DNA of 64,000 nt from Syntrophus aciditrophicus SB (lineage in GTDB: Bacteria; Desulfobacterota; Syntrophia; Syntrophales; Syntrophaceae), in NCBI RefSeq assembly GCF_000013405.1, contig NC_007759.1, positions 1,241,001 to 1,305,000 of the forward strand. The letters run 5' to 3'. Positions 46,427 to 55,253 of the stretch are shown here, piece by piece (positions within the stretch are counted from its first letter, which is position 1; the number at the start of each line of letters is the position of its first letter). A program made the position numbers and the translations under genes. The notes beneath the pieces are model-generated. The model was not told the DNA's origin. It was given only the letters and a program-made list of their open reading frames with translations, and searched no databases.

Positions 46427-47098
46427 ATGAAAGAAAAAGCCGTTTTAGTCTGCGGCGGAGAGATCCGGGATTATTCCTGGCTGCGGACGAGGATCGCCGC
46501 GCTGGATCCCTGCAGGATCATCTGTGCCGACGTCGGCGCCTGTCACTGCCTGAACATCGATGTCTCCCCGGAAGTGGTTATCGGCGATTTCGATTCCCTG
46601 AATCCGTCGCTGGCGGAATCCCTTGCCCGGCGCGGGACGCGAATCTCAGGCTACCCCCCGGAAAAGGATCAGACGGACACCCAGCTTGCGCTGGAGTATG
46701 CCCTTTCCCTGGAGCCGGAGGAAATACGGATCTTCGGAGCTCTGGGTGGACGGATCGATCATACCCTGGCCAACATGTCCATCCTGAAGATCGCCCTCGA
46801 TCAGGGCGTGCCGGCCCGGCTTATCGATGAATGGAGCGAGATCCTGCTCACCCGCGACCGCTGCGTCCTGGAAGGCGAGGAAGGCCAGACCGTTTCCCTG
46901 TTTCCCTTCACCACATCCGTGACGGGCCTGACGCTTCAGGGATTTGCCTATCCCCTGGAAAACGACGTTATGGAAGTCGGGCGGCCTTATGGGATCAGCA
47001 ATGTCCTCACGGGAAAACAGGGCGTCATCTCCCTTTCCGACGGCATTCTGCTGGTCATTCATTACTATCGCAAGGGACATTTTCCCCAGGGGGCCTGA
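46427..47098 (+). CDS. thiN: Thiamine pyrophosphokinase
   Basis: A 223-aa ThiN-type enzyme that converts thiamine to thiamine diphosphate with ATP. Signatures are IGDFDSLNP, KDQTDTQLAL and FGALGGRIDHTLAN. The ATG at 46427 is preferred, with GGAGGAGGG six bases upstream; an upstream frame begins inside the hairpin. It forms a run with thiD and thiC, so thiamine salvage and synthesis are together. Confidence 0.93.
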   Translation: MKEKAVLVCGGEIRDYSWLRTRIAALDPCRIICADVGACHCLNIDVSPEVVIGDFDSLNPSLAESLARRGTRISGYPPEKDQTDTQLALEYALSLEPEEIRIFGALGGRIDHTLANMSILKIALDQGVPARLIDEWSEILLTRDRCVLEGEEGQTVSLFPFTTSVTGLTLQGFAYPLENDVMEVGRPYGISNVLTGKQGVISLSDGILLVIHYYRKGHFPQGA

Positions 47099-47103
47099 TC
47101 CCG

Positions 47104-47985
47104 ATGAACAGAACACCGGCGCGCGTCCTGACGATTGCCGGATCGGATTCCGGAGGCGGAGCGGGGATTCAGGCCGATCTGAAAACGATCACCGTGCTGG
47201 GCGGTTTCGGGATGAGTGTGATCACCGCCCTGACGGCCCAGAATACCCTGGGGGTCCAGGGCATCTTCGAGGTGCCGATTTCCTTCATCGAACAGCAGTT
47301 CGATGCCGTAGCCACCGATATCGGTGTGGACGCTGCCAAGACGGGCATGCTGGTCAGTGCCGCCGTTGTGCGCGCCGTGGCGGCAAAAATCCGGCAGCAC
47401 CGCATCGAAAAGCTGGTGGTCGATCCGGTTCTGACGGCCAAGGACGGTGTCCGGCTGATCGAAGATGAAGCGATGGAAACCCTGGTTTCGGACCTGCTCC
47501 CTCTGGCCTTCGTCGTGACGCCCAATGTGCCGGAGGCAGAAGTCATGGCGGAGATGACCATCTCATCCGTCGCCGATATGAAGGAAGCGGCGCGCAGGAT
47601 CCGACGGTTCGGCGTTCCCAACGTAATCGTCAAGGGCGGTCATCTGCCTGGGGAGGCGCTGGATATTCTTTACGACGGCAGCACATATCACGAATTTGCG
47701 GCCGAGCGGATCGAGACGAAGGACACCCACGGGACGGGATGCACCTTTTCGGCTGCGCTTGCCACCGGCCTCGCCCTGGGAAAGCCTCTCCACGACTCGG
47801 TCCGGGAGGCGAAGTCCTACATTACGGAAGTCATCCGCTACGCCTGGCGAATCGGCGGGGGGCACGGCCCGACGAATCATGCGGCCCCGCTTTTCAACGC
47901 CCTTGACCGCTGCAGGCGTCATTCCGATGGCGGATCAAATAAGAACCCGGAGCGGCGGGACGAGAGCGACTCCGGCATTCGGTGA
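47104..47985 (+). CDS. thiD: Hydroxymethylpyrimidine/phosphomethylpyrimidine kinase
   Basis: A 293-aa ribokinase-fold enzyme that phosphorylates HMP and HMP-P in thiamine synthesis. The N-terminal GSDSGGGAGIQADLK and the C-terminal THGTGCTFSAALA (anion hole and catalytic Asp nearby) are intact. It begins five bases after thiN. The last ~25 residues (after FNALDRC) are charged and unlike ThiD, perhaps an extension by readthrough of an ancestral stop. Confidence 0.93.
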   Translation: MNRTPARVLTIAGSDSGGGAGIQADLKTITVLGGFGMSVITALTAQNTLGVQGIFEVPISFIEQQFDAVATDIGVDAAKTGMLVSAAVVRAVAAKIRQHRIEKLVVDPVLTAKDGVRLIEDEAMETLVSDLLPLAFVVTPNVPEAEVMAEMTISSVADMKEAARRIRRFGVPNVIVKGGHLPGEALDILYDGSTYHEFAAERIETKDTHGTGCTFSAALATGLALGKPLHDSVREAKSYITEVIRYAWRIGGGHGPTNHAAPLFNALDRCRRHSDGGSNKNPERRDESDSGIR

Positions 47986-48002
47986 CGGCCCCGGGGCCGT
48001 CA
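47983..48002. repeat. 20-bp perfect palindrome at the thiD stop
   Basis: Arms TGACGGCCCC and GGGGCCGTCA form a perfect 20-bp GC-rich palindrome whose first base is the thiD stop codon. It lies about 90 bp before thiC. It could be a protein-binding site or, in RNA, a stem that limits read-through. Confidence 0.6.
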
Positions 48003-48092
48003 GGAAGCTGACGGCAAAGACGCTTTGATATGAAACAGCAATGATATATAAGATTCTGCGATGCAATAACCAGGGAGGATGGTAGAAACGAA

Positions 48093-49376
48093 ATGACGCA
48101 GCTGGAGATGGCCGGACAGGGCCGTGTTACCGAGGAAATGAAATTATGCGCCGAGAAGGAAGGCGTGTCGCCGGAATTTATCCGCCGGGGGGTGGAAGAG
48201 GGCAGTATCGTGGTCGTCCGCAACAACCGCCACACAGGCATTGCACCCCTCGCCATAGGAAAGGGGCTGCGGACCAAGGTCAACGCCAATCTCGGGACAT
48301 CCCGGGATCATGTGGATCTGGAAATGGAACTGGAAAAAGTGCGGATCTGCACAAAAGCGGGCGCCGATGCCCTGATGGATCTGTCCACGGGAGGCGAAAT
48401 CCGGGCGATCCGGCAGGCCATTGTGAACGCTTCCACCATGGCGGTAGGCACCGTCCCCATTTATGCCGCCGCCGCCGAGGCCCTGAACAGCCGGAAATCC
48501 ATCATGGAAATGACGGCGGATGAAATGTTCCAGGCCATCGAGGAAAACGGCGAGGACGGCGTGGATTTCATCACCGTCCACTGCGGAGTGACCCGCGAGA
48601 GCGTGGGCCGCATCGCCGCCCAGGGACGCCTCCTGGGGATCGTCAGCCGGGGCGGCTCCATTACGGCCCGATGGATGGATTACAATGATGCGGAAAATCC
48701 CCTCTACGCGCAGTATGACCGACTCCTGGAAATCGCCCGGCGCTACGACATGGTCCTCAGCCTCGGTGACGGCCTGCGGCCCGGGTGTCTTGCCGACGCG
48801 ACGGACCGGGGCCAGGTTCAGGAACTCATTATTCTCGGTGAACTGTGCCGGCGGGCGCGCGCGCGGGATGTCCAGGTCATGATCGAAGGTCCGGGTCACG
48901 TTCCCTATCCCCAGATCGAGGCCAACATCGCCCTGCAGAAGAGCCTCTGCGAAGGCGCGCCCTTTTATGTCCTGGGGCCGCTCCCCACGGACATCGCCCC
49001 CGGCTATGACCACATCACGGCGGCAATCGGCGGCGCGCTGGCTGGAGCCGCCGGAGCGGACTTTCTCTGCTATGTGACGCCGTCGGAACATCTTTGTCTG
49101 CCCAACCTCGATGACGTGCATGAGGGGATTGTGGCCTCCCGGATCGCCGCCCACATTGCGGACATCGCCAAGGGATATCCCGGGGCGATGGAAAAGGATA
49201 TCCTGATGGCGAAATACCGCAGTGAATTCAACTGGAATGGGCAGATCGACCTGTCCGTCGATCCGGACCGGAGCCGGGCACGGCTGGAGCGCAGCGAAAC
49301 GGCCAAAGAGGAAGGCTGTACCATGTGCGGCGATCTGTGCGCCATCAAGCTCGGGAAAAAGAAAGCCCCCTGTTAG
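48093..49376 (+). CDS. thiC: Phosphomethylpyrimidine synthase ThiC
   Basis: A 427-aa radical-SAM enzyme that rearranges AIR to HMP-P. It lacks the long N-terminal domain of many ThiCs. Active-site stretches are seen (for example EGPGHVP and DIAPGYDHI). The cluster-binding cysteines lie at 409, 412 and 416 (CTMCGDLC), a CX2CX3C spacing where textbook ThiC has CX2CX4C. The related BzaF/BzaA/B enzymes make benzimidazole precursors of B12 and cannot be excluded, but thiN/thiD context favours ThiC. No TPP riboswitch is seen upstream. Confidence 0.88.
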   Translation: MTQLEMAGQGRVTEEMKLCAEKEGVSPEFIRRGVEEGSIVVVRNNRHTGIAPLAIGKGLRTKVNANLGTSRDHVDLEMELEKVRICTKAGADALMDLSTGGEIRAIRQAIVNASTMAVGTVPIYAAAAEALNSRKSIMEMTADEMFQAIEENGEDGVDFITVHCGVTRESVGRIAAQGRLLGIVSRGGSITARWMDYNDAENPLYAQYDRLLEIARRYDMVLSLGDGLRPGCLADATDRGQVQELIILGELCRRARARDVQVMIEGPGHVPYPQIEANIALQKSLCEGAPFYVLGPLPTDIAPGYDHITAAIGGALAGAAGADFLCYVTPSEHLCLPNLDDVHEGIVASRIAAHIADIAKGYPGAMEKDILMAKYRSEFNWNGQIDLSVDPDRSRARLERSETAKEEGCTMCGDLCAIKLGKKKAPC

Positions 49377-49380
49377 ACGG

Positions 49381-50724
49381 ATGGCCTGCCCCATGACGAT
49401 CCGCGATCCGGGAGAACGTACCGAATTGGTCTCGCGCCGGGATATCGCCGCCGGGATCGTCCGCCGTTTGAAGGAAGCGGGGCATGAAGCCTGGTTTGTC
49501 GGCGGCTGCGTCCGGGATTATCTGCGGGGCGTGGAAGCCGGTGATTACGACATCGTCACCTCGGCCTCTCCCGAAGCGATTCAGGCGCTTTTTCCCCGAA
49601 CGGTCGGAGTGGGCATCCGCTTCGGGATTCTCATCGTGATCGAGAACGGCTATTCCCATGAAGTAGCCACCTACCGCTCCCCCGGCGGTTATCTGGAAGA
49701 CGTTTTGCGGCGGGATTTCACCATCAACGCCATGCTCCAGGACCCCGATACCGGCCGGATTATAGATGAAGTCGGCGGACGGGCCGATCTGGAAGGCCGC
49801 GTCATCCGCGCCGTGGGCCGCCCCGATGAACGATTCGCCGAGGACCGTCTGCGCATGCTCAGGGCCGTCCGTTTTGCCGCAAACCTGGCTTTTTCGGTCG
49901 AGCAGGAGACGCTTGAAGCCATTCAGGCCCATGCCCCGGAGATCCAGGAAGTCAGTGTCGAACGCGTGGCCGATGAACTGACCCGCCTGCTGACCCTCGG
50001 CGGGGCGGGGGAGGGGATGCGACTTTTGATGAAGACAGGCCTGCTGGAGGAACTCCTCCCCGAGGTGGCGGCCATGCGGGGCGTGAAGCAGCCCCCGAAG
50101 TTCCATCCCGAGGGAGATGTCTGGACCCACACCGTCAAGATGCTCGATCTGATGAGCATCCCCGCCGATTCCCGACTGGCCTGGGGCGTTCTCCTGCACG
50201 ACGTGGGCAAGCCGGATGTGCAGAGCAGGGATCATCGGGGGATTCATTTCTACGGGCACGTTCAGCAGGGTGAGATCCTGGCGGAAGGCATCCTCCGCCG
50301 CCTGCGTTTTCCCCGTGCCGATATGGAGTGCATCCTGGGGTTGATCCGCTGTCACATGAGCTTCATCAACGTCCGGGAGATGAGGACGAGCCGTCTGAAA
50401 CGCCTGCTCCGGAGTCCCGATTTCGATCTGTTACTGGAGCTGCACCGCCTCGATTGCCTGGGCAGCAACGGGGTGCTGGATTCCTATGAGTATTGCCTGC
50501 AAAAACAGCGGGAACTGACCGACGAGCAGTTGAGGCCGCCTCCTCTGCTGAGGGGAAAGGACCTGCTGGAGATGGGATATTTACCAGGCGCCCTTTTCCG
50601 GGAGATCCTGAACGCCGTGGAGGATGCCCAGCTCAACGGATCGATTGCCACACCCGAAGAGGCCCGCCAACTGGTGAAAAACCGCTGGCCGCACAGGAGA
50701 ATTCAAATTTCAGATCAGAGTTGA
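49381..50724 (+). CDS. cca: CCA tRNA nucleotidyltransferase/poly(A)-polymerase-type with HD domain
   Basis: A 447-aa class II nucleotidyltransferase-family protein. The DNA pol beta-like domain has VGGCVRDYL and the metal pair in DYDIVT, followed by RRDFTINAM and the DRLRMLRAVRFA block, then an HD domain (LLHDVGKPD). It is CCA-adding or related. The tRNA in this window already encodes its CCA, so the enzyme may repair ends. Two in-frame ATGs, 49381 and 49393, are possible. It begins four bases after thiC. Confidence 0.9.
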   Translation: MACPMTIRDPGERTELVSRRDIAAGIVRRLKEAGHEAWFVGGCVRDYLRGVEAGDYDIVTSASPEAIQALFPRTVGVGIRFGILIVIENGYSHEVATYRSPGGYLEDVLRRDFTINAMLQDPDTGRIIDEVGGRADLEGRVIRAVGRPDERFAEDRLRMLRAVRFAANLAFSVEQETLEAIQAHAPEIQEVSVERVADELTRLLTLGGAGEGMRLLMKTGLLEELLPEVAAMRGVKQPPKFHPEGDVWTHTVKMLDLMSIPADSRLAWGVLLHDVGKPDVQSRDHRGIHFYGHVQQGEILAEGILRRLRFPRADMECILGLIRCHMSFINVREMRTSRLKRLLRSPDFDLLLELHRLDCLGSNGVLDSYEYCLQKQRELTDEQLRPPPLLRGKDLLEMGYLPGALFREILNAVEDAQLNGSIATPEEARQLVKNRWPHRRIQISDQS

Positions 50725-50850
50725 ATTCAAAGCGGCAAGGCAGAGAGGCGCAGGCCGCGCAGCAGAATGTTGAGGATTCGATAACCAGCCAGGCGAAGAG
50801 CGCGCCTTGAAGTGAAATAGAAATAACAGTTGAATGCAAAAGGAGAATCC

Positions 50851-51915
50851 ATGCTTTCCCGCAGACTGGAGGCCCTGACCCCCTACGTTCCCGGCGAACA
50901 GCCCCGGGACCGGAAATATCTGAAACTCAACACCAATGAAAATCCCTGGCCCCCGTCGCCGCGCATCGAGGCCCTCCTGCGGGAGTATGATCCGGACCAG
51001 CTGCGCCTCTACCCCGATCCCTGGTCGCTCTCCCTCCGGCAGAAAATAGCCCGGAAGTACAGCGTCGATGTGGACAACATCTTCGTCGGCAACGGCTCCG
51101 ACGAGATACTTTCCTTTGTCTGGTACGCCTTCTTCGACGGTCTGTACGGCAAGCTCGTTTTTCCGCAGTTCACCTACAGCTTTTACCCCGTTTACTGCGA
51201 CTTTTATGAAATACCCTACCGGCGGATTCCGCTCCGACCGGATTTTACTCTCGATCTGGAAGCCATGATCGAAAACGGGGGGGAGCCTTCCTGCGGGATG
51301 GCCTTTCCCAATCCCAACGCCCCCACGGGGATCGCCCTGACGCTGAAACAGATCGAGGATCTCCTGAACCGCTATCCGACCGACCGGGTTGTGGTCATCG
51401 ACGAGGCATACATCGATTTCGGCGGAGAAAGCGCCGTCGGTCTGATCGACCGGTATGCCAATCTTCTTGTCGCCCGGACCTTTTCGAAAAGCTTTTCCCT
51501 GGCCGGTCTGCGGCTCGGCTACGCCTTGGGCAGCCCTGAGCTGATCCGGGCCCTGTTCGTGACGAAGGATTCCTTCAATTCCTACACTGTGGGCCGGCTG
51601 ACGCAGACCATCGGCGAAATCGCCATCGAGGATGAAGCGTGGTTCGCGGAAAAGATTGCCCGCATTATCGAGGCCCGTGATTTTTTTTCGGAGGAACTGA
51701 AAGGGCAGGGCTGGCAGGTTCTGCCGTCAAAGGCGAATTTTGTTTTTGTGCGGAAGCCCGGTCTGACGGGGCAGACCATTTATGAGACGCTGAAAGAGCG
51801 GGGCATTCTGGTCCGCTATTTTAACGTGGAGGGCATTCGGGATTTCGTCCGCGTCACCATAGGAAAGCGGGAGGACATGGCCCGGCTGCTGGAAGAGTTG
51901 AAACGGCTGTTCTGA
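50851..51915 (+). CDS. hisC: Histidinol-phosphate aminotransferase
   Basis: A 354-aa PLP-dependent class I/II aminotransferase, step seven of histidine synthesis. The PLP lysine is Lys213 in FSKSFSLAGLRLG, and NPNAPTG and DEAYIDF mark substrate and cofactor loops. AAAGGAG lies six bases before the ATG at 50851. No other his gene is nearby, so the gene is isolated or shares a transcript with cca. Confidence 0.93.
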   Translation: MLSRRLEALTPYVPGEQPRDRKYLKLNTNENPWPPSPRIEALLREYDPDQLRLYPDPWSLSLRQKIARKYSVDVDNIFVGNGSDEILSFVWYAFFDGLYGKLVFPQFTYSFYPVYCDFYEIPYRRIPLRPDFTLDLEAMIENGGEPSCGMAFPNPNAPTGIALTLKQIEDLLNRYPTDRVVVIDEAYIDFGGESAVGLIDRYANLLVARTFSKSFSLAGLRLGYALGSPELIRALFVTKDSFNSYTVGRLTQTIGEIAIEDEAWFAEKIARIIEARDFFSEELKGQGWQVLPSKANFVFVRKPGLTGQTIYETLKERGILVRYFNVEGIRDFVRVTIGKREDMARLLEELKRLF

Positions 51916-51936
51916 AGAAAAAGGAGATGAAAAACG

Positions 51937-52428
51937 ATGAAGCGCTGGTTTGTCTGGCTGTTGATGTCGGCTGTGCTGTGGGGTTGCGCCAGTCCGGGCA
52001 TGAAGTATGAAACGATGCCCGAGGCGGAACGGAATCTGGAAATCAGATACGAACTTGCCGGGCAGAGCCGGGATGCCCTTTTTGACAAAACGCTTGCCTG
52101 GGTGAAAGCCGAGGTCGTCTCCGGTGACGGCCTGCTCGTTCGCTCCGACCGGGCACAGGGTTCGATGACCGCGAAGGTGATGACCTCCTACAACAGTATG
52201 TGGGTCGAAGTGCCTGCCCGATACACGATGCGGGTCGATTTCAAGGACAGCCGCATCCGCGTCGTCTGTTACGATTTCGAGGATTTCTGGGGTGAATTCA
52301 AGAAAACCGCCAGGCCGGTGGAAGACGCTGACGCCATGAGGCAGCTCAAGCAGAAAGCCCAGGAGAAGGCGGACGCCCTGAACTCCTTCCTGACAGGCGG
52401 AACTCCCTCAACCGATAAAGACTGGTAA
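51937..52428 (+). CDS. Lipoprotein with DUF4468-like domain
   Basis: A 163-aa lipoprotein: signal peptide ending LWGC, acylated at Cys17. The mature part resembles DUF4468 (a small alpha/beta domain often with the pattern YTMRVDFKDSRIRV). Function unknown. GGAG lies ahead of the ATG. It follows hisC by 21 bp and is the last gene before the ATPase island. Confidence 0.78.
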   Translation: MKRWFVWLLMSAVLWGCASPGMKYETMPEAERNLEIRYELAGQSRDALFDKTLAWVKAEVVSGDGLLVRSDRAQGSMTAKVMTSYNSMWVEVPARYTMRVDFKDSRIRVVCYDFEDFWGEFKKTARPVEDADAMRQLKQKAQEKADALNSFLTGGTPSTDKDW

Positions 52429-52463
52429 GAAAAGAAAAAAACAAAAAAACAGGATAATAAAAA

Positions 52464-52504
52464 GGGACAGCGTACATTTTTTTAGAAAAAATGGGATGCG
52501 TCCC
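52464..52504. repeat. Island repeat, degenerate inverted pair 1
   Basis: GGGACAGCGTACAT (52464-52477) and, inverted, ATGGGATGCGTCCC (52491-52504) face each other and form a stem (AAAAGGGAC/GTCCCTTTT). It also resembles an intrinsic terminator for the lipoprotein gene. Confidence 0.6.
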
Positions 52505-52524
52505 TTTTTTGTTGTTTATTAAAG

Positions 52525-52552
52525 TTTACTTTTAATATTCTCGTGCTAAAAT
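52525..52552 (+). promoter_or_regulatory. Promoter-like pair at the first ATPase start
   Basis: TTTACT (52525-52530), a 16-bp spacer and TAAAAT (52547-52552) end six bases before the ATG at 52559, so transcription would start at or beside the start codon. No Shine-Dalgarno is present. Confidence 0.5.
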
Positions 52553-52558
52553 GCATCT

Positions 52559-53830
52559 ATGAGTACAGATAATTACTATATACGACGAAGACTCCTGAGT
52601 TCATTGACCGCGCATCTCGACCAGCCGGAAATAACCGTTCTTGTCGGGCCACGTCAGTCTGGGAAGACAACCATTCTTAAGAGACTCGAAAGCGAACTTC
52701 GCGCTGGGGGCCGAAAAACACTCTGGCTCAATCTGGATTTTGAAGACGATTTCCGCCATGTCGCGTCAGAGGGCGCGCTTCTACAGAAGATTCAACTGGA
52801 ATTGGGCAGCGGGGGCGGTGTGGTTTTTATCGATGAGATTCAACGTCGGGAAAATGCCGGGTTGTTCCTGAAAGGGCTCTATGATCAAGGGCTTCCCTGG
52901 AAGTTTGTGGTCTCGGGATCGGGGAGCATCGAACTTAAGGAGAAGATCAGCGAATCACTGGTCGGCAGGAAACGGCTGTTCGAGCTTTCAACGGTCAGCT
53001 TCGGTGAGTTTGCTGATTTCAGAACCGGATATCGTTACACAGACCGCCTCAGAGATTATTTCCGCACGGAGCCGTCAAAAACAGATCAACTTTTCCGGGA
53101 ATACCTCATGTACGGCGGCTATCCGCGGGTTGTCCTGGCAGACACCCATCAGGAAAAGATGGCGACAATCAACGAGATTTTCCGCAGTTATCTGGAAAAG
53201 GACATTGTTTACCTGCTGAGGGTGGAAAAGAGCGAAAGCTTCAGCAACCTGGTCCGGGTCCTGGCGACCCAGTCAGGGAAGATGGTCAGCTACTCTGAGC
53301 TTTCCGCAACCCTGGGGCTCTCTCTGGCGACGGTCAAGCTTTACCTTTGGTATCTGGAAAAAACCTATATTATCGACAAAGTGACTCCCTGGTATACCAA
53401 TATCAGGAAGGAGATCACCAAAGCGCCGGTCTATTATTTCCGGGATATCGGCCTGCGGAATTTTGCCGCGGGCAGCTTCGGCGCCCTCTCCGACAGCGAG
53501 GCCGGGTTTGCCTTCCAGAACGTGATCCACGCTATGCTCAAGGAGCGTTTTCCCCTGGCGGATTCGACGATTCATTACTGGCGCACCAAGGACAAGGCAG
53601 AGGTTGACTTTGTCCTCCGAAGCGGAGACACGGTGACGCCGCTTGAAGTCAAATATCGAGACATGAAAAAGCTGGATGTCCGACGCTCCTTTCTCGGGTT
53701 TCTCACGCGATACCATCCGGAGTTCGGCTATATCGTCAACAGGAATTACAGCGACGAAGCGTTGATCTGTCAAACACGAGTACGGTGCCTGCCCTATTGG
53801 GAGTTAATGTTTGAAGAGGCGTTTCCTTAA
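52559..53830 (+). CDS. AAA_14/DUF4143 ATPase, ExK-type (1)
   Basis: A 423-aa protein with the AAA_14 ATPase domain (Walker A VGPRQSGKTT at 30-37, Walker B VVFIDEIQ at 88-95), a winged-helix middle region, and a DUF4143 C-terminal domain. That domain keeps Asp350 and Glu363-x-Lys365, the spacing of PD-(D/E)XK nuclease folds, though nuclease activity is not shown for this family. No signal or membrane segments. It follows a promoter-like box with no Shine-Dalgarno. Function unknown; members are numerous in anaerobes and archaea. Confidence 0.88.
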   Translation: MSTDNYYIRRRLLSSLTAHLDQPEITVLVGPRQSGKTTILKRLESELRAGGRKTLWLNLDFEDDFRHVASEGALLQKIQLELGSGGGVVFIDEIQRRENAGLFLKGLYDQGLPWKFVVSGSGSIELKEKISESLVGRKRLFELSTVSFGEFADFRTGYRYTDRLRDYFRTEPSKTDQLFREYLMYGGYPRVVLADTHQEKMATINEIFRSYLEKDIVYLLRVEKSESFSNLVRVLATQSGKMVSYSELSATLGLSLATVKLYLWYLEKTYIIDKVTPWYTNIRKEITKAPVYYFRDIGLRNFAAGSFGALSDSEAGFAFQNVIHAMLKERFPLADSTIHYWRTKDKAEVDFVLRSGDTVTPLEVKYRDMKKLDVRRSFLGFLTRYHPEFGYIVNRNYSDEALICQTRVRCLPYWELMFEEAFP

Positions 53831-53872
53831 CAAACAAAGACAGCTTAAAAAAAGAGACAAAGTATAATTGAT

Positions 53873-53893
53873 TTATCTCTAAAAAAGAGATAA
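53873..53893. repeat. 8-bp inverted repeat before the second ATPase
   Basis: TTATCTCT (53873-53880) and AGAGATAA (53886-53893) flank five A residues and lie 10 bp before the ATG. Could be an operator or a stem hiding the start region. Confidence 0.5.
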
Positions 53894-53903
53894 TGACAAT
53901 GCT

Positions 53904-55199
53904 ATGAAAAATGTAATTTCACAACTTATCGATGATTTCCATGAACGGAAATTGCCTGATCCGGCGCCCCGAGATAAGCAATTTGCTGAAGTAGAAGGAA
54001 AGGCGGATGTCGTCATCGGGATGAGGCGATCGGGTAAGACCTGGTTCTGCTACCAGAAAATAATTGAATTGATGGCCTCGGGGATAAAAAAAGAGGCGAT
54101 ACTCTATCTCAACTTTGAAGATGATCGTTTGCTTGCGTTTAAAGTCAGTAATTTTCAGGAAATTCTTGATGTCTATTTCGCGAAATATCCTGAACATCGA
54201 AAGGCCCGATGTTATTTTTTCTTTGATGAGATACAGCGGATCGATTCATGGGAAATGTTCATCAGGCGCTTGCTTGATACGGAAAATGTTCAAGTTTTCA
54301 TCACCGGTTCATCATCGAAGTTACTGAGTTCGGAAATAGCCACCAGTTTGAGGGGGCGTTCTCTGACGACGGAAATCTTTCCCTTCAGTTTTATGGAGTA
54401 TCTTAAATTTCACGAGCTTTTTCCCGACAGGCCGAAAACTTTTGGCGCGAACACGGTTTCCCAATTGCGCAAGGCTGTAAAAGATTATCTTGAACGCGGC
54501 GGTTTCCCGGAAATACAGAAACTGGATCGCGATCTTCGAATCGAAGTATTGCAGGGTTATATTGATTCCGTCCTGTTGAAAGACATTATTGAACGTCACA
54601 AGGTCAGCAACATTCAGGTTCTCAAGTATCTTGTCCGTCATATCATGAATTCTTCCGGCGGACGGTTCAGCGTCAACAAATTCTTCAATACGATGAAAAG
54701 CATTTCGATCAAGTGTACGAAGAACAGTTTGTATGAATATCTTGATCATTTAACGGATGCATTTTTGTTTTACAAAGTCCCGATTCACAGTCGTTCCGAA
54801 AGATCAAGGCTGATTAATCCACCTAAAATCTACACGATCGATACCGGAATTCTGAACGCCATGACCTTTCGAAATTCATATAATTACGGTCAGTTACTGG
54901 AGACCATGGTATTTATGCATCTGCGTCGCAGAGGGTATGACGTCGAATATGTACATACAAAAGACGGGCGTGAAGCTGATTTCCTTGCCCGGCATGGAAT
55001 TTCAGGCGAGACGCAACTGATCCAGGCATGCTGGGAGATGTCGGACAAAAAGACCTTTGAAAGGGAACTTCAGGGATTGACAAGCGCAATGGATGAACAT
55101 TCTTTCTCCACAGGAACGATCGTAACATGGGATGACGAAACGACCATAGAGAATAGAATAAACGTCATTCCCATCTGGAAATGGCTTCTGCAAAAATAA
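53904..55199 (+). CDS. AAA_14/DUF4143 ATPase, Q-type (2)
   Basis: A 431-aa AAA_14/DUF4143 protein. Walker A GMRRSGKT lies at residues 39-46 and Walker B FFDEIQ follows. In the C-terminal domain ADFLARHG is present but the E-x-K segment is replaced by IQACWEM, so this copy belongs to a different subtype from the first. It starts 73 bp after the first ATPase in the same direction. The start has no clear Shine-Dalgarno. Function unknown. Confidence 0.87.
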   Translation: MKNVISQLIDDFHERKLPDPAPRDKQFAEVEGKADVVIGMRRSGKTWFCYQKIIELMASGIKKEAILYLNFEDDRLLAFKVSNFQEILDVYFAKYPEHRKARCYFFFDEIQRIDSWEMFIRRLLDTENVQVFITGSSSKLLSSEIATSLRGRSLTTEIFPFSFMEYLKFHELFPDRPKTFGANTVSQLRKAVKDYLERGGFPEIQKLDRDLRIEVLQGYIDSVLLKDIIERHKVSNIQVLKYLVRHIMNSSGGRFSVNKFFNTMKSISIKCTKNSLYEYLDHLTDAFLFYKVPIHSRSERSRLINPPKIYTIDTGILNAMTFRNSYNYGQLLETMVFMHLRRRGYDVEYVHTKDGREADFLARHGISGETQLIQACWEMSDKKTFERELQGLTSAMDEHSFSTGTIVTWDDETTIENRINVIPIWKWLLQK

Positions 55200-55205
55200 G
55201 CAAAA

Positions 55206-55227
55206 ATAGGGACAGCGCCCATTTTTT
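55206..55227 (+). repeat. Island repeat, copy 2
   Basis: GGGACAGCGCCC (55209-55220) sits between the stop of the second ATPase and the convergent DUF234 gene, flanked by A/T runs. Confidence 0.7.
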
Positions 55228-55253
55228 CCCTGTTGCCCCGATGGACAGCTATT

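Noticed and set aside
47986-48092. TPP riboswitch before thiC
   Set aside because: The CTGAGA and ACCCTT-type conserved segments are absent.
48144-49394. Long minus-strand frame opposite thiC
   Set aside because: Antisense to a clear thiC; no domain and no binding site.
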